Assembly (NCBI RefSeq): GCF_003056055.1
Contig: NZ_PYFP01000002.1
Coordinates: 992,001 to 1,056,000 of the forward strand
Length of the DNA: 64,000 bases
Origin: Glaciimonas sp. PCH181
GTDB lineage: Bacteria > Pseudomonadota > Gammaproteobacteria > Burkholderiales > Burkholderiaceae_D
Direction: 5' to 3'
The notes beneath the pieces were generated by a model. That model was not told where the DNA came from. It did no database searches and worked only from the letters and a program-made list of their open reading frames with translations. This document shows, piece by piece, positions 34,891-42,904 of this stretch (its first letter is position 1; each line of letters starts with the position of its first letter). The position numbers and the translations under genes are program-made.

Positions 34891-36275
34891 CAATCCGACA
34901 TTGACATTCCTGCCGTTAGCTCGCGGTTAGGCATTTCTCTATCCTTTTTTTGCAATCTGCGACTGAAATAAATGAGCGCAAAGGTGGCCAGCCCGGCAAT
35001 GAGCTCCGGCAGGACAGATAAACGAAAGACATTCTGGGACGACACCTCCATGGAAAGAAGTATGCCGCCCAAGGTAGGACCGACGATACCGCCGATCCTA
35101 CCCATTGCAAGTCCCCAACCTATGCCGGTTGCCCGAATCGCGGTCGGATAGAGCTCAGCAGCATTTGCCACAAAGCCGATCATACCTGCCACGACGCATG
35201 CTCCCGCAACGAGCGCGAGTAAGCAGAGCATGACCACCGATCCGCTTGAAATACTAATTAAATAAACAAATAGAGAGCCCGTTACAAATGCTGTCCCCAA
35301 CACTACCGACGGCTGGAACCGATCGATTAGTCGACCCAAAACGATTGAGCCGAGCGGCGTGCCCAACTGAAACGCGACGGCCACCATGAATGATTTATGT
35401 TGATCAAGCCCTACGTCTCGCAGCATCGAGGGAAGCCATGAGAGCATGAAATAAATGACGAGATAGCCGAAAGCAAATGTAATCCACAGCAAAACGGTAA
35501 TTGGCGCTCGTCCTTCCGTGAATAACTTCCCAAGAGGCTGACTTCCATTTTTTTCCTGCTGGCTAGCAGAGAAAATCGGCGTATCGCTCTCTTTCAGAAA
35601 CGGAAATATCACCTTGATTGTTTTTAAGACGTCCTTCCTCGGCTTCTCCTTCGCGACTAGAAAGGAGATTGATTCCGGCAGAAAAACTGCGATCACACAA
35701 GCGAGGATGGCGGTTGCACATCCTCCAACAAAGAATACCGACGACCAATGAAAGTGAACGGTAAGTTGATCGGTTACGAGAGCAGCCAACGCACCACCCA
35801 CAGAAAAAAAGCAATACATCAACATCACGGTTGTTACGCGAACACGCTTTGCAACGCTTTCCGACGTCATGGCAATCGCGATGGGAAGCGTTGCTCCGAG
35901 TCCTATGCCCGTTATCACGCGCAAAACGAGCAGTTCTTGAACAGAACTGGCGAATGTCGTCAGGAACATCGCAACGCTAGTCCAAAGCAGGCTACCGAGC
36001 AGAGCCGGTCGTCGACCAAAACGATCTGAGATGAATCCCACCAAAATCGAGCCAATCAGCATGCCGACCAGACCGGCAGAGAAGACGCTCCCTAAGGCGA
36101 GTCGGTTGATGTGCAGCTCGGCAGACAATAACGGCGCCACAAAGGACATTACCTGCGTGTCGTAGCCATCAATCATTGTTGCCATGGCACATAAAAAAGC
36201 AATGAGCAACTGTCCCCGTGTAAAGGATTGCTTACTCATGAATTCCTGAATATCTATGCTTGCACCATATTTCAC
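34890..36275 (-). CDS. MFS transporter, aromatic acid:H+ symporter (AAHS) type, copy 1
   Basis: 461 residues. It opens MKYGASIDIQEFMSKQSF and continues QLLIAFLCAMATMIDGYDTQVMSFVAPLL, the AAHS helix 1 with the DGYD motif essential in PcaK. GSILVGFISDRFGRRPALL is the MFS loop 2-3 signature and AELYPTAIRATGIGWGLAMGRIGGIVGPTLGG is the conserved segment near helix 11. It takes up an aromatic or cyclic carboxylate with protons. It is a close paralogue of the gene at 36642, with a broken amidohydrolase fragment between the two, so a transporter-containing unit was duplicated in tandem. Confidence 0.88.
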   Translation of the reverse strand: MKYGASIDIQEFMSKQSFTRGQLLIAFLCAMATMIDGYDTQVMSFVAPLLSAELHINRLALGSVFSAGLVGMLIGSILVGFISDRFGRRPALLGSLLWTSVAMFLTTFASSVQELLVLRVITGIGLGATLPIAIAMTSESVAKRVRVTTVMLMYCFFSVGGALAALVTDQLTVHFHWSSVFFVGGCATAILACVIAVFLPESISFLVAKEKPRKDVLKTIKVIFPFLKESDTPIFSASQQEKNGSQPLGKLFTEGRAPITVLLWITFAFGYLVIYFMLSWLPSMLRDVGLDQHKSFMVAVAFQLGTPLGSIVLGRLIDRFQPSVVLGTAFVTGSLFVYLISISSGSVVMLCLLALVAGACVVAGMIGFVANAAELYPTAIRATGIGWGLAMGRIGGIVGPTLGGILLSMEVSSQNVFRLSVLPELIAGLATFALIYFSRRLQKKDREMPNRELTAGMSMSD

Positions 36276-36412
36276 TTTGTCACCTCCATTATTAGAAAAG
36301 GTCTGGCCTCCTCCGGTTCTGAGCTTTTTTATAACCGTTCAGGCATATTCTGAACACGCATCGTAGATGTGCATCAACTAGCGCTAAGACGCGGTCCAAG
36401 AACAAGCTCAGC

Positions 36413-36611
36413 GTTATCTCAGCGTTGAGCTGATCGGGATACTCTGCGTTGTTAGCCGCAGTAGCCGCGACTTTCCTTAAGACCCCTCAATTTCCCATAT
36501 CCGTCGGCGCGTCTGAGCCGAGCATCAACTTCGCTAGGTCGCCATACTTCAAGCGCAATGCAAGTGAAGTCGCCGAGTGCATCACAGTGTCGAAATACAG
36601 TGACTTAAACA
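36413..36611 (-). pseudogene. Amidohydrolase 3' remnant (duplicate of the gene at 38156-39166)
   Basis: Reading the minus strand gives LYFDTVMHSATSLALRLKYG and KLMLGSDAPTDMGN, then a TGA, after which VLRKVAATAANNAEYPDQLNAE continues. This matches the C-terminal region of the ACMSD-type gene at 38156-39166 (its 38200-38394 segment), with many substitutions and an in-frame stop. The rest of the copy is deleted. It sits between the two MFS paralogues, where an intact copy would be expected after tandem duplication. Confidence 0.85.
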
Positions 36612-36641
36612 GGCGCATCCATGGGGGTGCTTTATTTAATT

Positions 36642-37988
36642 TTAAGAATTCAGCTCACGCTTTTTCAATCTACGACTGAAGTAGAAAAGAGCAAACGTTG
36701 CTATCCCGGCGATGAGTTGCGGAACGATTGCCAATCTAAATACATTCTCGGCTGAAACATTGATGGAAAGGAGCAGTCCGGCAACAGTGGGCCCGACGAT
36801 ACCGCCGATCCGTCCCATTGCAAGACCCCAACCCAAGCCTGTGGAACGGATGGCCGTTGGATAAAGTCCGGCGGCAATTGCGACAAAGCCGATCATGCCT
36901 GCAACTATGCACGCTCCCGCGACTAATGCGATAAGACACAACAGGGCGATCGAACCGGGCGAAACACTAATTAAATAGATGAACAAGCACGCTGTGACAA
37001 ATGCGGTGCCCAATACTAAGGCAGGCTCAAAACGATCCATTAGTCTGCCCAACAGAAACGAACCAATTGGCGTCCCAAACTGGAATGCAACGGCCACTAC
37101 AAATGATTGATGCAGATTCAGGCCTCGCGCTAGCAGCAAGGAAGGGAGCCACGAGAGCATGAAGTAGATGACAAGATAGCCGAAGGCAAATGTAGTCCAC
37201 AGTAAAACGGTGATCGGCGCTCTTCCTTCTGTGAATAGCTTTTTAACCGGTTGTTTTCCATCTTTTTCCTTCAAACTAGTGGTGAAGATCGGCGTATCGT
37301 GTTCCGTGAGTGACGGCGATATCCTCATGATGGTCTTTAAGACGTCGCGCCTCGGCTTCTCTTTTGCCACCATAAACTGGATCGACTCTGAAAGATAAAC
37401 CGCCATTGCACAAGCGACGAGTGCGGTGACGACTCCTCCAAATACGAACACTGCGGGCCAGCGAAAGTGCGCTGTAAGTTGCTCAGTTACCACCGCAGAC
37501 GCCGCACCACCCACTGAAAAGAAGCAGTACATCAACATAACAGTTGTGACCCGAACTTTAGTCGCGACGCTTTCAGATGTCAGGGCAACCGCAACAGGAA
37601 GCGTCCCGCCAATCCCAATACCGGTGATCAAACGCATGATGAGCAATTCTTGAACTGAGCTAGCGAATGCCGTCAGAAGCATTGAGGCGCTGGTCAACAG
37701 CATGCATGCCAGCAGCGCAGGTCGTCGACCAAAACGATCCGAAATGAACGCGGCCAGAATGGACCCAATTAACATTCCGAAGACACCAGCAGAGAAGACA
37801 ATTCCCATGTCGAGTCGGGCAATTTTCATTTCCGCAGACAATAATGGGGCGACAAAAGATATTACTTTCGTGTCAAACCCATCAATCATTGCTGCCATGG
37901 CACACAGAAAGGCAATCATAAATTGTCCTTTCGAAAAGGACTGCTTACTTAAAAAATCCTGGATGTCTATAGTTGCGCCATATTTCAT
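36642..37988 (-). CDS. MFS transporter, AAHS type, copy 2
   Basis: 448 residues, beginning MKYGATIDIQDFLSKQSF and FMIAFLCAMAAMIDGFDTKVISFVAPLL. The DGFD motif, FISDRFGRRPALL and LYPTAIRSTGLGWGLAMGRIGG are all present, so it should be functional. It resembles copy 1 along its whole length but differs in the cytoplasmic loop and C-terminus. Copy 2 keeps the presumed original neighbour: the intact amidohydrolase gene ends 167 bp upstream. The two carriers may import different members of a substrate group. Confidence 0.88.
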   Translation of the reverse strand: MKYGATIDIQDFLSKQSFSKGQFMIAFLCAMAAMIDGFDTKVISFVAPLLSAEMKIARLDMGIVFSAGVFGMLIGSILAAFISDRFGRRPALLACMLLTSASMLLTAFASSVQELLIMRLITGIGIGGTLPVAVALTSESVATKVRVTTVMLMYCFFSVGGAASAVVTEQLTAHFRWPAVFVFGGVVTALVACAMAVYLSESIQFMVAKEKPRRDVLKTIMRISPSLTEHDTPIFTTSLKEKDGKQPVKKLFTEGRAPITVLLWTTFAFGYLVIYFMLSWLPSLLLARGLNLHQSFVVAVAFQFGTPIGSFLLGRLMDRFEPALVLGTAFVTACLFIYLISVSPGSIALLCLIALVAGACIVAGMIGFVAIAAGLYPTAIRSTGLGWGLAMGRIGGIVGPTVAGLLLSINVSAENVFRLAIVPQLIAGIATFALFYFSRRLKKRELNS

Positions 37989-38155
37989 TTTCTAATCTCC
38001 ATTGTTAGACAGCTAACCGGTCGCAATCCGGCCTTCAATTCCTTCATGCGCGGCATAGACAAGGAGGCGTCTTTTGAATGACGCTTTTTCACTCCTCGAT
38101 TTGTGATTTTTTTCAGATCCGGCAACGCATCTTCCGAGCGTGCGATGTCAATCGA

Positions 38156-39166
38156 TTAGGTATGCACGTCGCGTGGTGCTGCGAATAAATTCCGCGCAGT
38201 CTCTGCATTAATCTGATCGACATACTTAGAATTGAAAATAGCGGACGTTGCGAATTTCTGTAACATTCCTAAATTTCCCATATCCGCTGGCGCGTCCGAA
38301 CCCAGCATTAACTTGGCGGGGTCGCAGTACTGCCAGAGCAATTCAAGTGAAGTGATCGAGTGCATCACCGTGTCAAAATACAGTGACTTAAACGCTTCGG
38401 TAGGCGATCGTGCGCAACGCTCCTGTTGCTGGAGATTGTTCTGCCATGCAGCCTCCCATCGACCAAGTAGTATCGCGCTGGTACCTCCTCCATGTGCGAA
38501 TCCGATTTTGAGATCGGGCAGCGTGTCGAGAAAATCACTAAAAATGACGGATTCAATCGCAAAGGCTGTGCTGGTCGGCAATCCGACGAGGTTTCTCAAA
38601 TAGGCGAATTCGAGAGCCTGTTCGCCGACCTGCTGTTGCGTGAGCGGATGCACAAAAACGAAGATCCCAAGCTTTTCGGCTTCGCGGAAAAAAGGCCGCA
38701 ATTCCTCAGAAGAAAGCGCTCTCCCGTTGATAAATGTGCCGATCTCGACTGCCCTGATCGACAAATCTTTCGCCATGCGGTGAAGCTCGCGACACGCCAG
38801 ATCGACATCCTGTAGCGGGACGGTGCCCATGGCATAAAAGCGACCCGGGTGCTTCACGGTAAATTCAGCGTAGCTGTCGTTAATAATTTGCGCCAACTCT
38901 AGAGCGCGAACCGGGGTATCGCCGTAGTGGAAAAGAAAAGTCGGCGGTGAAATAACGTGGGCAGAAATGCCATTGCGATCCATGTGTTCAAGGATATGGA
39001 TCGGATCGAACCAAATAGGAGACAGGGCGAACGTCACGCCGGCGGTCTCAATCGAAGGCCGATCGGAGTGAGCGCCGCTGACACGTAACGACGAAACGTC
39101 CGCTCTTGCCTCTAATTCATGAAGATACTGCAATGGAATCACGTGAGTGTGGGCGTCTATGATCAT
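38156..39166 (-). CDS. ACMSD-type amidohydrolase/decarboxylase, intact metal site
   Basis: 336 residues. MIIDAHTHVIP provides the HxH pair, LGIFVFVHPLTQQ the second histidine (about residue 178), LKIGFAHGGGTSAILLGRWEAAW the third (about 230) and KLMLGSDAPADMGNLG the aspartate (about 293). The fold belongs to amidohydrolase_2, whose known members decarboxylate ACMS, gamma-resorcylate or related acids. It overlaps the preceding gene by four bases (ATGA), so both are translationally coupled: the upstream product is a paralogue without metal ligands. The two may form one heteromeric enzyme. A broken duplicate of its 3' end lies at 36413-36611. Confidence 0.88.
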   Translation of the reverse strand: MIIDAHTHVIPLQYLHELEARADVSSLRVSGAHSDRPSIETAGVTFALSPIWFDPIHILEHMDRNGISAHVISPPTFLFHYGDTPVRALELAQIINDSYAEFTVKHPGRFYAMGTVPLQDVDLACRELHRMAKDLSIRAVEIGTFINGRALSSEELRPFFREAEKLGIFVFVHPLTQQQVGEQALEFAYLRNLVGLPTSTAFAIESVIFSDFLDTLPDLKIGFAHGGGTSAILLGRWEAAWQNNLQQQERCARSPTEAFKSLYFDTVMHSITSLELLWQYCDPAKLMLGSDAPADMGNLGMLQKFATSAIFNSKYVDQINAETARNLFAAPRDVHT

Positions 39167-40098
39167 AGCGATTTACCTCCACCGTATAGTCTTGCGGCAT
39201 TATTTTGCGTATAGAGCAAGGCTTGATTTTCGCTGTCGGATTCCCCAAACGTTCTACGGGCGCGATCAAGCTCGCCATCAAGGGAGCGCTCAGCGCTAGC
39301 GAATACGATTTGTTGCGGCCCAATGCTGTTAATGGCAGCGGTTAGCGCCGCGTTGTCCAGCGTGCTTGCATCGAAAAACACGTTATTAAGATAACGGGAC
39401 GGAGGGTGAGGTATAAGCGCCTGACATTCGCGCCGAACGCGATAACCATGATCCCACCGCGAGATCAAGGAAGGGGCAGCGCCTCCGCCCTGATCCAGAA
39501 ACACCAGAAGCTCAGGCAGTTGCTCAAAGTGACCGCGGAAAATCAGCCGAGCCAAACAGATCGCGAGATCCACCGACACCCCTACATTCTCTTGCTGGCG
39601 CTGGTCGATCTGCGGGCCGCCGTCGCCGAGTCCCTCGGAATAAATAAAAACCGGCTTCCTGTGACGCGCAGCAAAAGAGAGAAGCGGCTGAAACTCGGCA
39701 TCGTCGATACGCTTTCCTGAATAGCTGGTCGGGACGGCAACACCGTGAAATCCATGCTCCATTGCCTGCTGAAATGCGGCAGCGCCAAATTCACCATCGT
39801 CCAAATCAAGTAACGCCAGCGCAGCGAGACGGCCGCATGAAATGTCCACCATTTCTTTGAGCGCACTATTGCAGTGGCGCAGTCGGTCTCTGTCATTGCC
39901 GCAACTTTTTACCAAAGCGCGCGGCGCACACAGAACCTGCATTGCCACACCGCACCGGTCCAACTCAGCGAGCCGAAGTTCTACCGCCTTTTCTAACGCA
40001 TGGCGATCTGATCCGGAGCGATCCCATCCATACAAGTCATAAGGCATATCGCCTGACCGGGCATCAATGACTCCTTTCGACGCAACGTTACTTTCCAT
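39163..40098 (-). CDS. Amidohydrolase_2-fold protein lacking all metal ligands (pseudoenzyme)
   Basis: About 311 residues from the ATG at 40098 (MESNVASKGVIDARSGDM). Secondary-structure landmarks of the ACMSD family are clear: GVAMQVLCAPRALV, GFHGVAVPTSYSGKRIDDAEFQPLLSFA, LARLIFRGHFEQLPELLVFLDQGGGAAPSLISRWDHGY, RYLNNVFFDASTLDNAALTAAI and QIVFASAERS, ending ARLYGGG. Every metal position has changed: the HxH strand is IDARSG, FxHP is FIYSEG, AHGGG is DQGGG and GTD/GSD is ASAE. It cannot bind the metal as its neighbour does. It is first in the minus-strand unit and overlaps the intact paralogue by ATGA, suggesting a regulatory or structural partner. Longer frames to 40302 encode implausible Cys-rich sequence. 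Confidence 0.75.
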   Translation of the reverse strand: MESNVASKGVIDARSGDMPYDLYGWDRSGSDRHALEKAVELRLAELDRCGVAMQVLCAPRALVKSCGNDRDRLRHCNSALKEMVDISCGRLAALALLDLDDGEFGAAAFQQAMEHGFHGVAVPTSYSGKRIDDAEFQPLLSFAARHRKPVFIYSEGLGDGGPQIDQRQQENVGVSVDLAICLARLIFRGHFEQLPELLVFLDQGGGAAPSLISRWDHGYRVRRECQALIPHPPSRYLNNVFFDASTLDNAALTAAINSIGPQQIVFASAERSLDGELDRARRTFGESDSENQALLYTQNNAARLYGGGKSL

Positions 40099-40786
40099 GA
40101 TTTTTCCCAATTCATACGATACCGTTCTTGGCGAAACAGTCGCGTGCGCAAACCACCAAGAGCTACTAAAAATCTTAATGAAAGAACCACTCCGCTTAGC
40201 TAAACTGCACGCGCCGGAACGGCAGACGATTTCACATACACAAGCACATTCTTTAGTACAGATCCTCCAACAGCTTTTAAAATACTTCGGACAGTTGCGC
40301 ATTTAAAGATCGGCGTTTTTTTTCGTCAGCTCGACGTTTCCGACACCAGCACCGTCCGAAGTTACCCCACTCACTACTTCGGCTTAAGTTGCTAGCTTCG
40401 CAAGTCCACCACACGCATTTTCCTCCATTTACGAATAATGATTCACAATTCATTTAATGTCAACAGCAAAAATTACGCGTCCGTACCGACTTTATTCGGA
40501 AGGATTTTTGCGGCGTCGGATTGTGCTCAATAGGCAGCTCAAGCAGGGGAAAATTGCGGCTTAGAATTACTGTCGTGCCTCATCGGAATGGCCGCGTGCA
40601 GCCCGCAGACATATCGGCTGCAGCAACATTACCGGCGGTGCTTGCTGCAGCACAGAGCATGGAGAAGCGTTGAATATCGCAGCATCCCTCTTGATTCCGC
40701 GCATCAAACGACTTAACTTCCAACATGGGCGGGTGCCTTCCATGCCGCGATCAATGACAGCTCTACAGATACTCCAGAGTCGATGA
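40099..40786. other. Non-coding region upstream of the pseudoenzyme operon
   Basis: Nearly 700 bases without a recognisable gene. It contains promoter and operator C (40432-40463) and, to the right, sequence of no recognised family up to the inverted repeat at 40787. A short open frame at 40567-40827 on the minus strand begins inside the repeat and looks accidental. Confidence 0.5.
40432..40463 (-). promoter_or_regulatory. Promoter and TetR-type operator C of the pseudoenzyme-amidohydrolase-MFS unit
   Basis: On the minus strand TTGACA (40463-40458), 17 bases and CATTAT (40440-40435) form a strong sigma70-like promoter. A dyad of the form TGAAT-N2-TGAATCA-N2-ATTCG at 40432-40452 covers the -10 and spacer and matches operators A and B. 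It drives transcription toward the gene starting at 40098, leaving a leader of about 330 bases. Confidence 0.55.
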
Positions 40787-41051
40787 CGACATAAATGCTT
40801 GCCTAAAATTGATTTATGAGTCACCATTCATATATAGATGCGAAGCGCCTGCTGCTACAGATTGATCTGTAGCGTTGCGCCGATCAGGATGCTAGTTTTC
40901 AAAATTGATTTATTAGAGGATCAAGGCATCAAAAAAGCCGCGGTCTGTACTGATTCCACCAACGGTAAAAAAGATGATTTCAGCAAGCATTACGGGCCGG
41001 ACTGCCGGTCAATCTGAGGCAGTCGCAACATTGCAGCACGTCCAAGCGTGT
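40787..41051. repeat. Inverted repeat, right copy
   Basis: Reverse-oriented partner of 34263-34527 without net gap. It holds operator B, its promoter and the beginning of a MaoC-like gene facing right. The two copies enclose 6.26 kb with the IS3 remnant, both MFS genes, the amidohydrolases and the remnant. Confidence 0.85.
40809..40836 (+). promoter_or_regulatory. Promoter and TetR-type operator B of the ligase operon
   Basis: TTGATT (40809-40814), 16 bases and TATATA (40831-40836) form a plus-strand promoter. The 21-bp dyad at 40810-40830 (complement reads TGAAT-N2-TGACTCA-N2-AATCA) lies between and over the -35, exactly as at operator A. Transcription would run through the MaoC remnant into the CoA ligase and citrate-synthase-like genes. 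Confidence 0.6.
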
Positions 41052-41102
41052 GCGACAGCTTGCAGCACAGTTCCGCGCTGGGGGAGCCATCTTGAAGATT
41101 AG
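40974..41102 (+). pseudogene. MaoC-like gene, 5' remnant
   Basis: The frame starts MISASITGRTAGQSEAVATLQHVQA, nearly the N-terminus of the MaoC/FAS1-like protein encoded at 33477-34340, then loses similarity and ends at TAG 41100-41102 after 42 codons. The rest of the gene is gone and a CoA ligase starts 51 bp further on. It may now act only as a leader peptide between promoter B and the ligase. Confidence 0.8.
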
Positions 41103-41153
41103 AACCACTTCAATTTCGCCATTCGCCTAAACTTCTCACGAATCAATTCAAAC

Positions 41154-42719
41154 ATGTCTCAACATCAAGAATTTGGCCAGACCGACTGGTCCTTTGCAGA
41201 ATTACTAACCAAGGAATCGCATCGTCTGGCATTCCGTTGCGGCGAAACTTCAGCAACCCGCGCTGAGCTTCACATCGCTGCACGACGAGCAGCCGCTTAC
41301 CTTAGCCACCTGGGCTTGAAGCGTGGCGATGTTTTGGCATTGTGGCTGCCTGATGGCGGAACGTGGCTGCAGTTTCTGTTTGGCGCAGCTACCTTGGGAG
41401 TGCTCGTAATACCAATCAGCACGCGATACCGTTCGCAGGATGCGCATCACGTTATACAAACGTCGGGAGCAAAAGCCATTGTTTTGATGCCGAACTTCCT
41501 TGGGTTCGATTACCTCGGCACGGCGCGCAGCATACAGAGTCTATCCCCCGATCTGAAACACATCATCGAGATCGCATATCCAGACGACCTGTTCCCGATC
41601 GATCCCGCGCTTCCATCAGCGCCCCCAACCGGTACGCCAAGCGATGCGCTATGCACCTTCGGCACCTCTGGAACAACAGGACGTTCCAAGCTTGCGGTTC
41701 ACGATCAACTAGGCGTCCTTCGTCATGGGGAGAATGTGGCGCACGCCATTGATCTACGCGTTGGCGACGTAATGCTGTGTGCCTTATCCTTATATGGCGT
41801 AATGGGTTTCGTACAAGCAATCAGTGCACTGGCTGGCGGCGCAACGTGTCTTTTCCTTCCAGTTTTCAATGCTGAAGCAGCCACAACGCTCATCGAAACT
41901 CATCACGTCACACATTTTTTTGGCTCCGACGGAATGCTCTCATCGGTGCTTGATGAAAAAGGTAGATCGCTAGCCACCTGGCGCCGCGGAGGCTTCGCTG
42001 ATTTTACCGGGCTAGCCGCCAAGATTGTCGAGCAAGCAGAGCGAGAACTAGGCCTACACCTTGTGGCTATCTACGGATCCTCTGAAAGTTTTGGTCTTAC
42101 CAGCGCCCAACTGCCAACAGACACGCAGGCACAACGAGCGATCCCCGGTGGCATACCGATCTCACCTGAGATCGAATTTCGAGTTGCCGATCTTCAAGGC
42201 GGTCAAATGCTGTCAGACGGACAGCAAGGCGAGTTGCAACTTCGCGGCTATAACGTCATGACAGGCTATCTGAACAACCCCTCGGCGAGCGATTCCGCTT
42301 TTACATCTGACGGATGGTTTCGCACAGGAGATCTGGGTTACACAGCAGAAAGACGTTTCGTTTATTTATCGCGACTCTCCGATGGCTTACGGCTGCGCGG
42401 CTATTTGGTCAATCCCGTCGAAATCGAAGATTACCTATCTATACATGAAGACGTTTTAGATGCGCAAGTTGTCGGGGTGAACCAAGTCGGTGAAGGCGAC
42501 CTCGCCATCGCATTCGTTCGTTGCCGGCGTCCCGCCGTCACAGAAGACGCGCTTCTAGCCTATTGCAAATCAGGGATGGCAGCCTATAAGGTCCCACGTC
42601 GCATTCTGTTCGTATCTGAATATCCAACCGTACAGGGACCCAACGGCACCAAAATATTGAAGAAAGAATTGCGCGAGATCGCCCGAATCGCTGTAGAGAA
42701 ACCGGGTAATCAGGCTTGA
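41154..42719 (+). CDS. AMP-dependent acyl-CoA ligase, benzoate-CoA ligase-like
   Basis: 521 residues of the ANL superfamily. The P-loop is CTFGTSGTTGRSKLAVHDQ near residue 170, LVAIYGSSESFGL near 302 is the A5 motif, and GWFRTGDLGYTAERRFVYLSRLSDGLRLRGYLVNPVEIEDYL near 390-425 the hinge region. The A10 region GPNGTKILKKELRE keeps the catalytic lysine. It converts a carboxylic acid to its CoA ester. It is the first intact gene behind promoter B and is followed 185 bp later by a citrate-synthase-like gene. It differs clearly from the island's other ligase (29770-31338), so two different acids or two steps may be activated. Confidence 0.87.
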   Translation: MSQHQEFGQTDWSFAELLTKESHRLAFRCGETSATRAELHIAARRAAAYLSHLGLKRGDVLALWLPDGGTWLQFLFGAATLGVLVIPISTRYRSQDAHHVIQTSGAKAIVLMPNFLGFDYLGTARSIQSLSPDLKHIIEIAYPDDLFPIDPALPSAPPTGTPSDALCTFGTSGTTGRSKLAVHDQLGVLRHGENVAHAIDLRVGDVMLCALSLYGVMGFVQAISALAGGATCLFLPVFNAEAATTLIETHHVTHFFGSDGMLSSVLDEKGRSLATWRRGGFADFTGLAAKIVEQAERELGLHLVAIYGSSESFGLTSAQLPTDTQAQRAIPGGIPISPEIEFRVADLQGGQMLSDGQQGELQLRGYNVMTGYLNNPSASDSAFTSDGWFRTGDLGYTAERRFVYLSRLSDGLRLRGYLVNPVEIEDYLSIHEDVLDAQVVGVNQVGEGDLAIAFVRCRRPAVTEDALLAYCKSGMAAYKVPRRILFVSEYPTVQGPNGTKILKKELREIARIAVEKPGNQA

Positions 42720-42904
42720 TTTTTCATTAGAAAATCGCCAGGCAGATCAGCGCAATTAAATACCAATCTCGTGGGCAACGTTAACGAAAGTTGTCGTCCA
42801 CGGTATCGACTTCTGAGATAAAGATTCTAAAGACGAAGCTGCGCACGATGGTCGCAGTTAAGTTATCCCTTTCATCAAGCTTACAAGAAGAAGGATCCAA
42901 AATT

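Noticed and set aside
40067..40306. Open frame of 79 codons on the plus strand
   Set aside because: It is antisense to the start of the pseudoenzyme gene and its leader, and resembles no family.
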